A stretch of 64,000 bases of DNA, taken from assembly GCF_011059105.1 (NCBI RefSeq), contig NZ_JAALLS010000002.1:1-64000 (forward strand), given 5' to 3'. This DNA is from Fodinibius halophilus (GTDB lineage: Bacteria; Bacteroidota; Rhodothermia; Balneolales; Balneolaceae). The notes below the pieces were generated by a model, which did no database searches, was not told where the DNA came from, and saw nothing but the letters and a program-made list of their open reading frames with translations. A program made the translations under genes and the position numbers. Shown here piece by piece: positions 36,604 through 45,229 of this stretch; within the stretch, counting starts at the first letter, position 1; each line of letters opens with the position of its first letter.

Positions 36604-37418
36604 AGGTCTGCTGATTTAAAAATTTTGAGCGAAAATTACTATTACCCTCTAGTGTAAAGGTTATGAATGAAAAATGTTTTAAAAAAATTGAGTTCAAGCA
36701 GTAAGTGCAACATGAAATAAGCCCTTCCAGCGAACCCTCCCTGGGGACTTCCGCCAAGCGGCTATATTATTTTCGTACGGCCTAAAAACGAAGAGCAGGT
36801 AGCTGGTGCCCCAGTGCTTTAGTGATGACTCTTAAATCACCATCGAACATTTATAGAAGGTTGAAAGAGCAATGGTTTGGCAACCACCCCTGACCCACCT
36901 TGATAAGGAGGGGAACTTTAATATTACCTCATTGCTATATTTATAGTCTTTTACCTCTCTAAACCGGCATCCATTTTTTGATTATTAAATAGAATTGGGA
37001 ACGCGGATGAGAAGAGACTAGCGGAGTTTCACCGTTTATAGTTCGGTGAGTATTTCTTTACCCAAAATAACTAGCAAAATCATTAAGGCACTCAAACTGT
37101 TACGGTGGTATGTATTTTTTCTGTGCCCATCCATATGATCCGTAGCATCTGCATACTATATCCTGTGGTCGAATTGAAATACGAAGTCAACATGTCTTGG
37201 CTCGTCCGTTTCTCCTCCTTATGAAGGAGGAGATTAAGAGGAGGTTGAAAGAGCAAGACCTAACGTTCGACCGGTACAAAAATCTGATTACCTTTCCCCA
37301 CCCCGACAAACCTTAAAACACCGCTGTATGGCATTAGTTACTTGAATGCAACAAATAAGAAAGGCATCGCCCATTAAGACGATGCCTTTCCCGATATCCA
37401 AATTTGTGTTAAGCGCTG
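36604..37418. repeat. Intergenic region with decayed repeat, second copy
   Basis: More than 800 bp without a gene. Segments at 36680-36900 and 37305-37355 parallel those in 25987-26430. Additional CTCCTCCTTATGAAGGAGGAG palindromic sequence occurs near 37211-37231. A leftward terminator lies at 37359-37390. No ORF here looks coding. Confidence 0.6.
37357..37392 (-). terminator. Terminator of the baeRF-like gene
   Basis: GAAAGGCATCG (37359-37369) and CGATGCCTTTC (37380-37390) form an 11-bp stem; on the - strand it is followed by TTATTTGTT. It lies just after the stop codon of the leftward gene. Confidence 0.85.
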
Positions 37419-38549
37419 CTATGCATACCTGAATATAGCTGCTATTGAAGAGCCATTAGGCATATCTTCTTTATCCAGCGCGTACACATTACCACTTTGG
37501 GTAAGTGTTTTAATAGCTGCCATATTGATAAGGTCATGTTCGCCGTTCTTTGGCTCAGAGCTGTGATGTACTACATCGCGTTCGGTATCGAACCAGCCCC
37601 AGCTATGCTCGCCAATAGGTACAAAAAGTGATTCGACCTTTCCATAGTAGGCAGCTTCCACAATTTTAGTAAGGTTATCCGACTGTTTTTCAGATCCGGA
37701 TAAATCACCAAAACGTTCGATATCATCATACATATCCTTCAGGAAATATGACTTTATAACTTGCCAGCCTTCATCCTTGATCTCTTCATTACTCTTTGGA
37801 TCGGGATTGCCTGAAATAGCCTCGTCCATCGTACGGCTGTAATGACTTACCTTTCGATATATTGCTACGGCTTCATCAATACCTGCCAACACCAACGGAT
37901 CGTTACGCTGGCGCAATATAGAGGTAACTTCATTTTCGATAGTCTTTAAGTAATTTTCGACATAGTCTGTCTCTACCGAACCGTCGCCCCATCCATGGAA
38001 CATCGATGAGGAACCGCCACTGCCGGCTGAGGTAATCGTTTTTTCATATACCTCATACTTCTTGAACTCTTCCATATTATCAGGAGAGTCTTCAAGCTCA
38101 ATCTCTGTTACCCCGGCCCGGGTGCATCGTAGCAGCCGTACTTTCTTTTGACTGAGAGCCAGTATGCAGAATGTCCCTTCCAGTGATATCATTGGGACCA
38201 GGGGAGTAATTAGAAAATGGTCATTCACCAGTACCCGTTCTTTGAAGCTGTGGGGTACACGGTAGTACTCAAAATCATCCTCAGTGATAAAGAGAGCTAA
38301 TCCCTTATCATTATGTTGCCAAAACCTAGGCTTGTCCAGCAGATCTCGTGGTTCTTTGAGTATGTTTTCTATACGCTGTTCTTTTACCTTATGCTCTTTG
38401 AGTTGTTCTTTTGCATCACTTAATAAATTTTTAAGTCGTATAGGATCTTGTTGCACTTCTTCACCCATCTCATGAGTAGGTAAATAAATTGAAATGCATA
38501 TATCTTGTTCTTTCTCTGCAAGATTGAGGATGTCTTCACGCGTAATCAT
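37419..38549 (-). CDS. baeRF-like (archaeo-eukaryotic release factor-type) protein
   Basis: About 376 residues from ATG 38549, chosen because GGAGGT lies 5 nt upstream; an in-frame TTG at 38564 is less likely. The N-terminus (ISIYLPTHEMGEEVQQDPIRLKNLL...AKEQL) and the order of later segments (GLALFITEDDFEYYRVP; EGTFCILALSQKKVRLLRCTR; PLVLAGIDEAVAIYRKVSHY) match the bacterial release-factor-like family described by comparative genomics as baeRF. The family is proposed to act on stalled ribosomes, but no biochemical role is settled. There is no GGQ motif. Confidence 0.7.
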   Translation of the reverse strand: MITREDILNLAEKEQDICISIYLPTHEMGEEVQQDPIRLKNLLSDAKEQLKEHKVKEQRIENILKEPRDLLDKPRFWQHNDKGLALFITEDDFEYYRVPHSFKERVLVNDHFLITPLVPMISLEGTFCILALSQKKVRLLRCTRAGVTEIELEDSPDNMEEFKKYEVYEKTITSAGSGGSSSMFHGWGDGSVETDYVENYLKTIENEVTSILRQRNDPLVLAGIDEAVAIYRKVSHYSRTMDEAISGNPDPKSNEEIKDEGWQVIKSYFLKDMYDDIERFGDLSGSEKQSDNLTKIVEAAYYGKVESLFVPIGEHSWGWFDTERDVVHHSSEPKNGEHDLINMAAIKTLTQSGNVYALDKEDMPNGSSIAAIFRYA

Positions 38550-38821
38550 AGATACCTCCAACAATAATTAAATATTAACACCTTGCTGATTTGTTAAAAA
38601 CAGTTCTTCAGAAGTAAAGATTCATATTAATCTCAACGAAAACTGAACTCTATTATTTACAACAACCACTAGTATTATAACGAATTAAGTTATACATATT
38701 ACAATGTATTTAATGGGAAATAGGAGAAATTGTTCAACCATTAATAGATCTAAATTTAATTTCGCCTCCAATTTTATTATCGTTGTTTTCAACGTCGGGC
38801 AATACTAAATAAACATTCACT

Positions 38822-40123
38822 ATGGAGGAGTTAGAAAAGGATACTACTGAAGAAACAAACCAAGAGGTCAGTTCATGGGATGGATTAAAACAAAGCTTAG
38901 GGCCGGGGCTGTTGATGGCTGCTGCCGCTATTGGGGTGTCGCATTTGGTACAATCTACCCGGGCCGGTGCTTCATACGGCTTTGCACTTATTTGGGCATT
39001 GGTTCTGGCTAATATTTTCAAATATCCCTTCCTCGAATATGGCCCGCGATATGCCATTGCTACCGGCGAAAGTATGATCGAAGGGTACAAGCGTTTGGGC
39101 AACTGGGCAATTGGTGTTTTTGCTGTTTTTACAATCGGTACAATGTTTATCATTCAAGCGGCCGTAACTATTGTAAGCGCTCATCTGGCGGCCGAACTTA
39201 CCGGCATTGCCCTAACTCCCGTTCTTTGGAGTGCTATCTTGCTGACTATCTGTATTCTGCTGCTCATGTCGGGGCAATATTCTGCGCTCGACGGTGCCAT
39301 CAAGCTTATTATGGTTGTTCTTGCCATTTCCACAGTAGTAGCAGTGGTGGCTGCTCTCTTTCAGGGAGGACAACATCAAGTCATCGATTACTTCCCAAGT
39401 ATCTGGGATGTTGCCGGCGTCTCTTTCCTTATTGCTTTAATGGGGTGGATGCCTATCCCTATTGATGCCTCGGCCTGGCATTCGTTATGGACCCTGGAGC
39501 GCGAAAAACAGACACAGTACCGGCCTAAACTCAAAGAATCGCTACTCGATTTTAATATCGGGTATATTGGGGCTGCAGTGCTGGCACTGGGGTTCTTGCT
39601 GCTCGGTGCCCTCGTGATGTATGGCAGTGGAGAGGAGTATGCCAGCAGCGGTACCGTTTTTGCCGATCAACTTATTGGCCTGTATACCGAAAGCTTGGGC
39701 AGTTGGGCCTATACCGTCATTATCATTGCAGCTTTTACAACGATGTTCAGCACTACACTCACCGTTACGGATGCCTATCCCCGTGTCAACCGACAGATGA
39801 TGAAGGTTATTACTCCCAGTATGTTAGAGAATAAAAGTGATATCCTGATTTACCAAGTGCTTCTGGTAGCTATTTCGGTGCTGTCTTTGGGTGTGCTTTA
39901 CTTTTTGGGAAACTATTTTACCCTGCTTATTGACCTGGCCACCACACTTTCTTTTCTGATGGCCCCGGTACTTGCTTATATTAACTACCGGTTGGTTACG
40001 GCCGACCACGTCCCTGACAACTGCCAACCCAAGCCGTGGCTTCGCTCGCTAAGCTGGGGCGGAATACTTTTCCTAACAGCTTTTGCATTATTATACCTAT
40101 ACTGGCAAATGAGTTTTGGATGA
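38822..40123 (+). CDS. Nramp-related transporter lacking the canonical metal ligands
   Basis: A 433-residue protein with about eleven transmembrane helices. The N-terminus GPGLLMAAAAIGVSHLVQS aligns with the first Nramp helix, but the DPGN metal motif reads GVSH, so the invariant Asp and Asn are missing. In helix 6 the MPHN motif reads MPIPID. The RAGASYGF stretch that follows is typical of the superfamily. Such relatives are common in Bacteroidota; the substrate may be another cation or not a metal at all. It is monocistronic. Confidence 0.85.
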   Translation: MEELEKDTTEETNQEVSSWDGLKQSLGPGLLMAAAAIGVSHLVQSTRAGASYGFALIWALVLANIFKYPFLEYGPRYAIATGESMIEGYKRLGNWAIGVFAVFTIGTMFIIQAAVTIVSAHLAAELTGIALTPVLWSAILLTICILLLMSGQYSALDGAIKLIMVVLAISTVVAVVAALFQGGQHQVIDYFPSIWDVAGVSFLIALMGWMPIPIDASAWHSLWTLEREKQTQYRPKLKESLLDFNIGYIGAAVLALGFLLLGALVMYGSGEEYASSGTVFADQLIGLYTESLGSWAYTVIIIAAFTTMFSTTLTVTDAYPRVNRQMMKVITPSMLENKSDILIYQVLLVAISVLSLGVLYFLGNYFTLLIDLATTLSFLMAPVLAYINYRLVTADHVPDNCQPKPWLRSLSWGGILFLTAFALLYLYWQMSFG

Positions 40124-40180
40124 TTATAGAAGATCTATTATATACAGACATCATTAATTTATTAACTAATAGGTCCATTT

Positions 40181-41065
40181 GTGAGTTCTCTAGCAGACGA
40201 TTTAAAAACACAGAAAAATGATCTCAATGAATTTTATTCTCTCTGTGTTAGAGTATTAAACTATTTACCAGCAGTTATTTCTTCTGAGGTAGAAATTCGT
40301 GGTTATAAAATAAAAACACATATTTCTGGCGGCACAAAAAAATTCTTGAGGCCAATTAATGAAGAGCTTTTTATTTATGACCCTGACATTTTTGAAAAAA
40401 AATATGACCTTTTTCTTCAAATTTTAGATCGAGTTAAATCTAACGAAAAGATTAAGGAAGATAACTACAAAATAGTTGATACTGTTCTTTATACAATACA
40501 ACAATCTCTTGGAGCTGGATTCGACTTATTAGTTAATCCCAATAGTGCTAGAAAGCACGTTGGAAATAGATTTGAAGAACTCCTAAAAGCAGTTATAAAT
40601 TATCTTGAGATTACAAACAAAGATCTTGTTTTCAAAATCCCCTATGAAACCGATGGTGGTAAAAAAACATATCGGTGCCAAACTGATTTAATAATTTCAC
40701 CCTACGAACAAGTCCATTCAACTGCAAAAAATTTAGATGAAAATGAAGTTATTCTTTCTTTTAAAACTTCATCTAAAGATCGAATGGGTAAAATATTTTT
40801 AGATAAACTTTTGATGGAGAGCTTTTCTAATCAGACAGTTAAAGTTGTTGGCATTTTCTTAAATGATGTTCAACGTAAAAAAGAAGATAATATAAGTTAT
40901 ACTTTCGTTTCAGGACTATTTATGGTGTACACAAATTTTCTAATTAAACTCGATGGTGTATATTTTATTGACAAGCCACCCACTGCACAAAATTATCCCT
41001 ACGATGAACATATATTTCAGTTTTCAAAATTCTTGATCGAGGACATTTGGAAATTACTCAAATAA
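40181..41065 (+). CDS. Putative type II restriction endonuclease
   Basis: A 294-residue AT-rich gene with a GTG start. It contains a PD-(D/E)XK-like arrangement: QTDLIIS near residue 171 followed by EVILSFKTSSKDRMGKIFLDK near 200, which resembles the K-T-S-x-x-R-R/D catalytic strand of several restriction enzymes. ARKHVGNRFEELLKAVI upstream also fits a nuclease core helix. It converges on the methyltransferase gene with a 12-bp tail overlap, which strongly suggests an R-M pair. Family and target site are not recognised. Confidence 0.7.
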   Translation: MSSLADDLKTQKNDLNEFYSLCVRVLNYLPAVISSEVEIRGYKIKTHISGGTKKFLRPINEELFIYDPDIFEKKYDLFLQILDRVKSNEKIKEDNYKIVDTVLYTIQQSLGAGFDLLVNPNSARKHVGNRFEELLKAVINYLEITNKDLVFKIPYETDGGKKTYRCQTDLIISPYEQVHSTAKNLDENEVILSFKTSSKDRMGKIFLDKLLMESFSNQTVKVVGIFLNDVQRKKEDNISYTFVSGLFMVYTNFLIKLDGVYFIDKPPTAQNYPYDEHIFQFSKFLIEDIWKLLK

Positions 41066-42130
41066 GTCTCTTATTTTTTTTCTCCTTTCCCGACTTTCCT
41101 TCTCATCTTTTTCTGAAGCTATTCGATCTATGTGATTTTTATCCGTAACCCTATTTTTAATCAGATCACAAAAATCTTTATTTATCTCAGTACCAACCCA
41201 TCTTCTTTCAAAAGCTTCTGCTACAGCGTATGTAGTCCCAGTTCCTCCAAATGGGTCATAAATCAAGTCTCCTTCATTTGCCGATCCCAAAACAAACTTC
41301 TTCACTAATTCTACCGGTTTTTGCGTTGGATGCTTATCAACACGCTCCCAAGACCCATTTGATAATGTTGGTATTTCAAAAACATCTTTGGGCTTTGCAC
41401 CAAGGGGATGGGGTTCCCACTGATATTTTTTTCCGTCGCCATTATCGTATTGTGAGGATTTTGATTGTGTCCTTTTAGGATATTTTAGTGTATGTGCGTT
41501 ATAAGGAATCCTCACATTATCAATGTTAAATGTAAATTTTTTGCTCTTTCTAAAATGAATTATGCTTTCGTGAGCACGCCCCCAATCCTTTCCTAAATTT
41601 GCCTTGTTTCGATAGTACCAGACTAACCATTTACATCCTTTAAACATATCACTAGCAGCCCATTTTATATCTGCAATAATTTCAGAAAACCCACATACGT
41701 ATAAACTGCCATTATCCTTCAGTACTCTCTTAGCTTCTTTTATCCATTCAATACTCCACTCGACATATTCTTTTTGTGATTCAAAAGTGTCCCATTCAGC
41801 TTTTTTAATATTATAAGGCGGATCAGCAAAAATAAGATCTACGGACTCTGATTCCATAGATTTCAAAAAATCAATAGCATCTAAATTAAAAAGCTTTCCA
41901 AATTCTGTTTTAAAAAATGGATCTTCATCAATTTCTTTTGTTTTTTCTTTCTTAAATTCCACTTGTGCGTCTGACATAAAGTTATCAATCTTTTTTTCCT
42001 TATATACGCGGTAATTATTTATGGGGTGTCTTTCTGAAGGAAATTTTCCTGACTTATCCCATCGCCTCAACGTTTCCGTACTTACTCCCAATTTTTCAGC
42101 AGCTTCACCTATTTTTAAATAATTATCCAT
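41054..42130 (-). CDS. MerR-HTH/N4- or N6-type DNA methyltransferase fusion
   Basis: A 358-residue protein. Residues 1-50 form a MerR-type HTH (LKIGEAAEKLGVSTETLRRWDKSGKF). The methyltransferase domain at about 78-335 has motif IV DPPYNI early and the SAM-binding motif DPFGGTGTT late, with HPTQKPVELVKKF before it, the order of beta-class DNA aminomethyltransferases. It would protect the site cut by the convergent endonuclease. The HTH probably represses its own promoter, where four 10-bp repeats lie at 42151-42190. AT-rich composition suggests lateral transfer of the pair. Confidence 0.9.
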   Translation of the reverse strand: MDNYLKIGEAAEKLGVSTETLRRWDKSGKFPSERHPINNYRVYKEKKIDNFMSDAQVEFKKEKTKEIDEDPFFKTEFGKLFNLDAIDFLKSMESESVDLIFADPPYNIKKAEWDTFESQKEYVEWSIEWIKEAKRVLKDNGSLYVCGFSEIIADIKWAASDMFKGCKWLVWYYRNKANLGKDWGRAHESIIHFRKSKKFTFNIDNVRIPYNAHTLKYPKRTQSKSSQYDNGDGKKYQWEPHPLGAKPKDVFEIPTLSNGSWERVDKHPTQKPVELVKKFVLGSANEGDLIYDPFGGTGTTYAVAEAFERRWVGTEINKDFCDLIKNRVTDKNHIDRIASEKDEKESRERRKKIRDLFE

Positions 42131-42150
42131 AAATCCAGAGGGTTAATTAA

Positions 42151-42190
42151 AGTAGTACAACATTATACAACCTTACACAATATTATACAA
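42151..42190. promoter_or_regulatory. Four 10-bp direct repeats at the methyltransferase promoter
   Basis: Four consecutive decamers end in TACAA or CACAA: agtagTACAA, cattaTACAA, ccttaCACAA, tattaTACAA. Their spacing is exactly one helical turn. They fill the short gap between the methyltransferase start (42130) and the DUF1697 start (42198), so they are candidate operators for the methyltransferase's own HTH domain. Confidence 0.7.
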
Positions 42191-42197
42191 ATTTATT

Positions 42198-42740
42198 ATG
42201 ATATCATATATTGCCCTCCTCCGCGGCATCAACGTAGGCGGGCACCGTCCCTTAAAAATGGAAGACCTCCGCAAGATGTTTTTACAATTGGGTTTTAAAA
42301 AGGTTGAGACCTATATACAAAGTGGCAATGTGGTTTTTGAGGTCCCTGAATCAAGACAGACCGACCAGCTAGTCCCTCTCATAAAAGAACAGATTGAAGA
42401 ATCATTTGGATATGATGTGCCGGTTGTTGTCCGTTCTGCCTACAGGCTAGGAGCAATTCTCAACAACTTTCCCTTTGATATTAAGGAAGGATGGAAAGGG
42501 TATATCACATTTCTTGCTGAAGAACCTGATAGTGAGGCCAAAGAGCAGTTGGAAAGTCAATCCAATAATATCGAAACTTTCAAAGTAGCAGGAACCCAGG
42601 TCTATAGTGTTGTTAATAAAAAAGCTGATCAAAAACCTCAGTTTTCAAATCGATTTATAGAAAAACAACTTCGTGTTGCCGGTACTAACAGAAACCTGCG
42701 CACCATTAATAAGGTTTTGAACTTGGCTTCAGCTGAATAA
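42198..42740 (+). CDS. DUF1697 family protein
   Basis: A 180-residue cytoplasmic protein with the family N-terminus YIALLRGINVGGHRPLKMEDLRKMFLQLG and YIQSGNVVFEV. DUF1697 proteins have no known function. It precedes the WYL regulator gene by 12 bp, so the two are probably cotranscribed. Confidence 0.92.
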   Translation: MISYIALLRGINVGGHRPLKMEDLRKMFLQLGFKKVETYIQSGNVVFEVPESRQTDQLVPLIKEQIEESFGYDVPVVVRSAYRLGAILNNFPFDIKEGWKGYITFLAEEPDSEAKEQLESQSNNIETFKVAGTQVYSVVNKKADQKPQFSNRFIEKQLRVAGTNRNLRTINKVLNLASAE

Positions 42741-42752
42741 CGGTAGTTTGCT

Positions 42753-43712
42753 ATGAATAGAATTGACCGGCTCACTGCAATTATCATCTACCTGCAGGGA
42801 CGAAAGCGTGTAACAGTAGAAGAATTAGCAGAACGATATAACATTAGCAATCGTACGGTGTACCGTGATCTCCGTGCCCTTCAAGAAGCCGGAGTCCCCA
42901 TAGGTTCAGAGCAGGGGGAGGGATACTTCATCGTCAGAGGTTATCACCTGCCGCCCGTCATGTTTGACAAACAAGAGGCTGCGGCCCTGCTAGCCGGCGA
43001 ACGATTGATGCAAAAATGGAGTGAAACCCAGCTGGGCGAATCTTATATCTCTGCTTTGGACAAAATACGGTCGGTGTTGCGAAACCGGGAGAAGGAGTAC
43101 CTGGAAACCCTGGATCAACATATCAAGACCCTTCCGTATCATGATGAAAAACCGGCAGAAACCAAACATCGTGTGTTCGGATTTCTACAAGATACTATTG
43201 TAAAAGGGGAAGTTGTTGCCATCAGTTACTATTCTCCTTATAAGGATCAAAATACACAGCGTGAGGTCGAACCCTTAGGCCTGCTACTGCGGGGAAATCA
43301 CTGGTACTTGGCTGGATGGTGTCGCCTGCGCACCGATTACCGGATGTTTCGTGTTGATCGCATAAAGGAGTATAAAAGTACGATCAAACAACTTCCGGAT
43401 CCTCCCGAACATACCCTGAAAGAATTTTCGGAACAGAGCCTGCGCAAAGAGCAGGATCTGCATGAGGTGATTGTACGGTTTAATGATGATATGATACGCT
43501 ATATGGGCGATCAAAAATATTACCGCGGGTGGACATCAGAGGAAAAAGTGGAGGGAGGCGTTGAGATGACCTTTCTCACTTCTTCAACGGAATACTTTGC
43601 CCGCTGGCTGTTGCTTTGGGGAGCGGGAGTGACAGTGATAAAACCCAAGAAGGTCAAGCAAAGAATGCAGGAGCTTTCCGAAGAGTTATACCAGCACCAT
43701 AAATCTACATAA
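42753..43712 (+). CDS. YafY-type HTH/WYL-domain transcriptional regulator
   Basis: A 319-residue regulator. An N-terminal DeoR-like winged helix (LAERYNISNRTVYRDLRALQEAGVP) is followed by a WYL domain at about 145-225, in which the name-giving motif appears as NHWYLAGWCRLRTDYRMFR, and a C-terminal WCX extension. WYL domains bind ligands or nucleic acids. It may regulate its own small operon with DUF1697. Confidence 0.93.
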   Translation: MNRIDRLTAIIIYLQGRKRVTVEELAERYNISNRTVYRDLRALQEAGVPIGSEQGEGYFIVRGYHLPPVMFDKQEAAALLAGERLMQKWSETQLGESYISALDKIRSVLRNREKEYLETLDQHIKTLPYHDEKPAETKHRVFGFLQDTIVKGEVVAISYYSPYKDQNTQREVEPLGLLLRGNHWYLAGWCRLRTDYRMFRVDRIKEYKSTIKQLPDPPEHTLKEFSEQSLRKEQDLHEVIVRFNDDMIRYMGDQKYYRGWTSEEKVEGGVEMTFLTSSTEYFARWLLLWGAGVTVIKPKKVKQRMQELSEELYQHHKST

Positions 43713-43964
43713 CCGCTACTATATCATCCTCTCCGCCGGACGGTGGACCAGGATATCGAAAAGCCCAGTAACGTTGATACAGGCTGGCCGCAAATCAACG
43801 TAGAATACCACTACGAGATCCCGGATCAAGTCCGGGATGACAAGGCGGTATATTTTGTTATGAGGCATTATGTCCAACCCCTAAAAAGCTGCCGCTATAG
43901 GGTTTTTAGAGGGTTTCCTGCTTTAACTATACCCGTGGTTATTATACTGGAGCGACTCTATATA
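43713..43964. repeat. Intergenic region with dispersed dyad
   Basis: The dyad GAGATCCCGGATCAAGTCCGGGATGACA at 43815-43842 is the same repeat, in opposite orientation, as at 26524-26552. The rest shows no gene. Confidence 0.6.
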
Positions 43965-44435
43965 CTACGGTAGCGGGTTGGCTTCTTCTCCATCACCACC
44001 CTCGGCGGTAATTGTTAACTGACTGGGCTCAGATAAAAAATTGTCGTAGTCGCAGGGCATTTCTGCCTGTTCATCTTCCTGCACATCGAATGTACCGCAA
44101 TAACCATCGGTATTATTAATATGAATATCAAAAGGTGGATTAAAGTTTGAGGTAGTAAGATTGATGGTAACAAAGAACCCTTCGTCAATATAAGCATCGT
44201 CATCTTCGGTTATAACCGATGTGGATACTGTTCCTATCTTGCTTCCATCACCGGATAGCGCAAGGTCATAAGTTTTAACTTCTTTTTTCGATCCATCATC
44301 GCCGGTAGCAGAATCTTTACACCCTACTATCATTATAGCTGCAAACAACAGCACAAGGGTACTATGAATCCATTTATAGTTCCTGGACTTTCGGTTTTTA
44401 TGATTTCTAAACTGATTATTTCTGTATCCTGCCAT
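43965..44435 (-). CDS. Small lipoprotein of unknown function
   Basis: A 156-residue protein. After a basic Asn/Arg-rich N-terminus a hydrophobic segment ends in a lipobox (IMIVGC, near residue 39). The mature part is acidic with beta-strand character (YDLALSGDGSKIGTVSTSV) and two cysteines (DGYCGTFDV and MPCDYDNF) that may form a disulfide. The true start may be later than the first ATG because the basic leader is long. I do not recognise a family. Confidence 0.6.
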   Translation of the reverse strand: MAGYRNNQFRNHKNRKSRNYKWIHSTLVLLFAAIMIVGCKDSATGDDGSKKEVKTYDLALSGDGSKIGTVSTSVITEDDDAYIDEGFFVTINLTTSNFNPPFDIHINNTDGYCGTFDVQEDEQAEMPCDYDNFLSEPSQLTITAEGGDGEEANPLP

Positions 44436-44564
44436 GGCTTGTATTTTGTTAAACTGATGAACTGTTTTACTGTACTGTAGTATGCGTGCTACATACCTTA
44501 ACTAGTTCAAAGCATTTTTTCTCATAGATATAGGATTATCAGTATCAAACAGCTGATCAAAACT

Positions 44565-44591
44565 TGTCACAATCCGGGATCCTGTCTCGTC
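44565..44591 (+). promoter_or_regulatory. ECF41-type promoter
   Basis: TGTCACA (44565-44571) and CGTC (44588-44591) are separated by exactly 16 nt. This matches the published ECF41 consensus (TGTCACA-N16-CGTC). It lies 46 bp before the carboxymuconolactone decarboxylase-like gene, which is followed by an ECF41 sigma factor: the known arrangement of autoregulated ECF41 modules. Confidence 0.88.
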
Positions 44592-44636
44592 TTAGCAATA
44601 GAAGACGAAATATCAATGTGAAAAAACTGACTCAAT

Positions 44637-45206
44637 ATGAAAGCGCAAGTTCAAAACACAGAAAAACCCCGACTAACACCTATTGAAAATCCCAGCTCCA
44701 TAAAGGCGAAACTCGCATACTGGTTTACAAAAAGGAAAACAGGCAAAGTGATCACTCCTCTTAAGGTTCACTATTCACGATTTCCAGAGGGGTTATCTCT
44801 GGCCAAAGAGCTTATGAATATTCAGGAAAAATGCACTCTTGATAACCGACTCAAACATCTTATAAAAGTATATGTGGCTACTCTTAACGGCTGTTCATTT
44901 TGTGTGGATATTGGCAAAGCCACAGCTCAACAAGACGATATAGAAACCGAAGTCTTTGAAGATCTCCTTAACTTCAAAGAAAGTAACCGATTCACAAAAT
45001 CAGAAAAAGCGGCCCTCACCTATATTGATGAAACCACAAGGGAATTGGAGGTTACGGACCAGACATTTGAGAACTTACAACGATATTTCAACGAAAGAGA
45101 AATTGTACAGATCACGCTACTCAACGCCGTGGAAAATTTCTATAATTTGATGAACAAACCCCTAAACATTGGTTCAGATGAGTTATGCAAAACCTTAAAT
45201 GTATAA
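44637..45206 (+). CDS. Carboxymuconolactone decarboxylase-family protein (ECF41 target)
   Basis: A 189-residue AhpD-like protein with the CxxC motif in ATLNGCSFCVDIGKATA and a conserved helical surround (LKHLIKVYVATLNGC). AhpD-like CxxC proteins act as thiol-disulfide peroxidase partners; the true substrate here is unknown. It is 23 bp upstream of the ECF41 sigma gene and transcribed from the ECF41 promoter, so it is the usual companion of that sigma factor. Confidence 0.9.
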   Translation: MKAQVQNTEKPRLTPIENPSSIKAKLAYWFTKRKTGKVITPLKVHYSRFPEGLSLAKELMNIQEKCTLDNRLKHLIKVYVATLNGCSFCVDIGKATAQQDDIETEVFEDLLNFKESNRFTKSEKAALTYIDETTRELEVTDQTFENLQRYFNEREIVQITLLNAVENFYNLMNKPLNIGSDELCKTLNV

Positions 45207-45229
45207 CTATTTGTTAATCCACCCCTGTT

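Noticed and set aside
42151-42190. CRISPR-like short repeats
   Set aside because: The four decamers are directly adjacent with no spacers and no cas genes are near. They fit operator repeats better.
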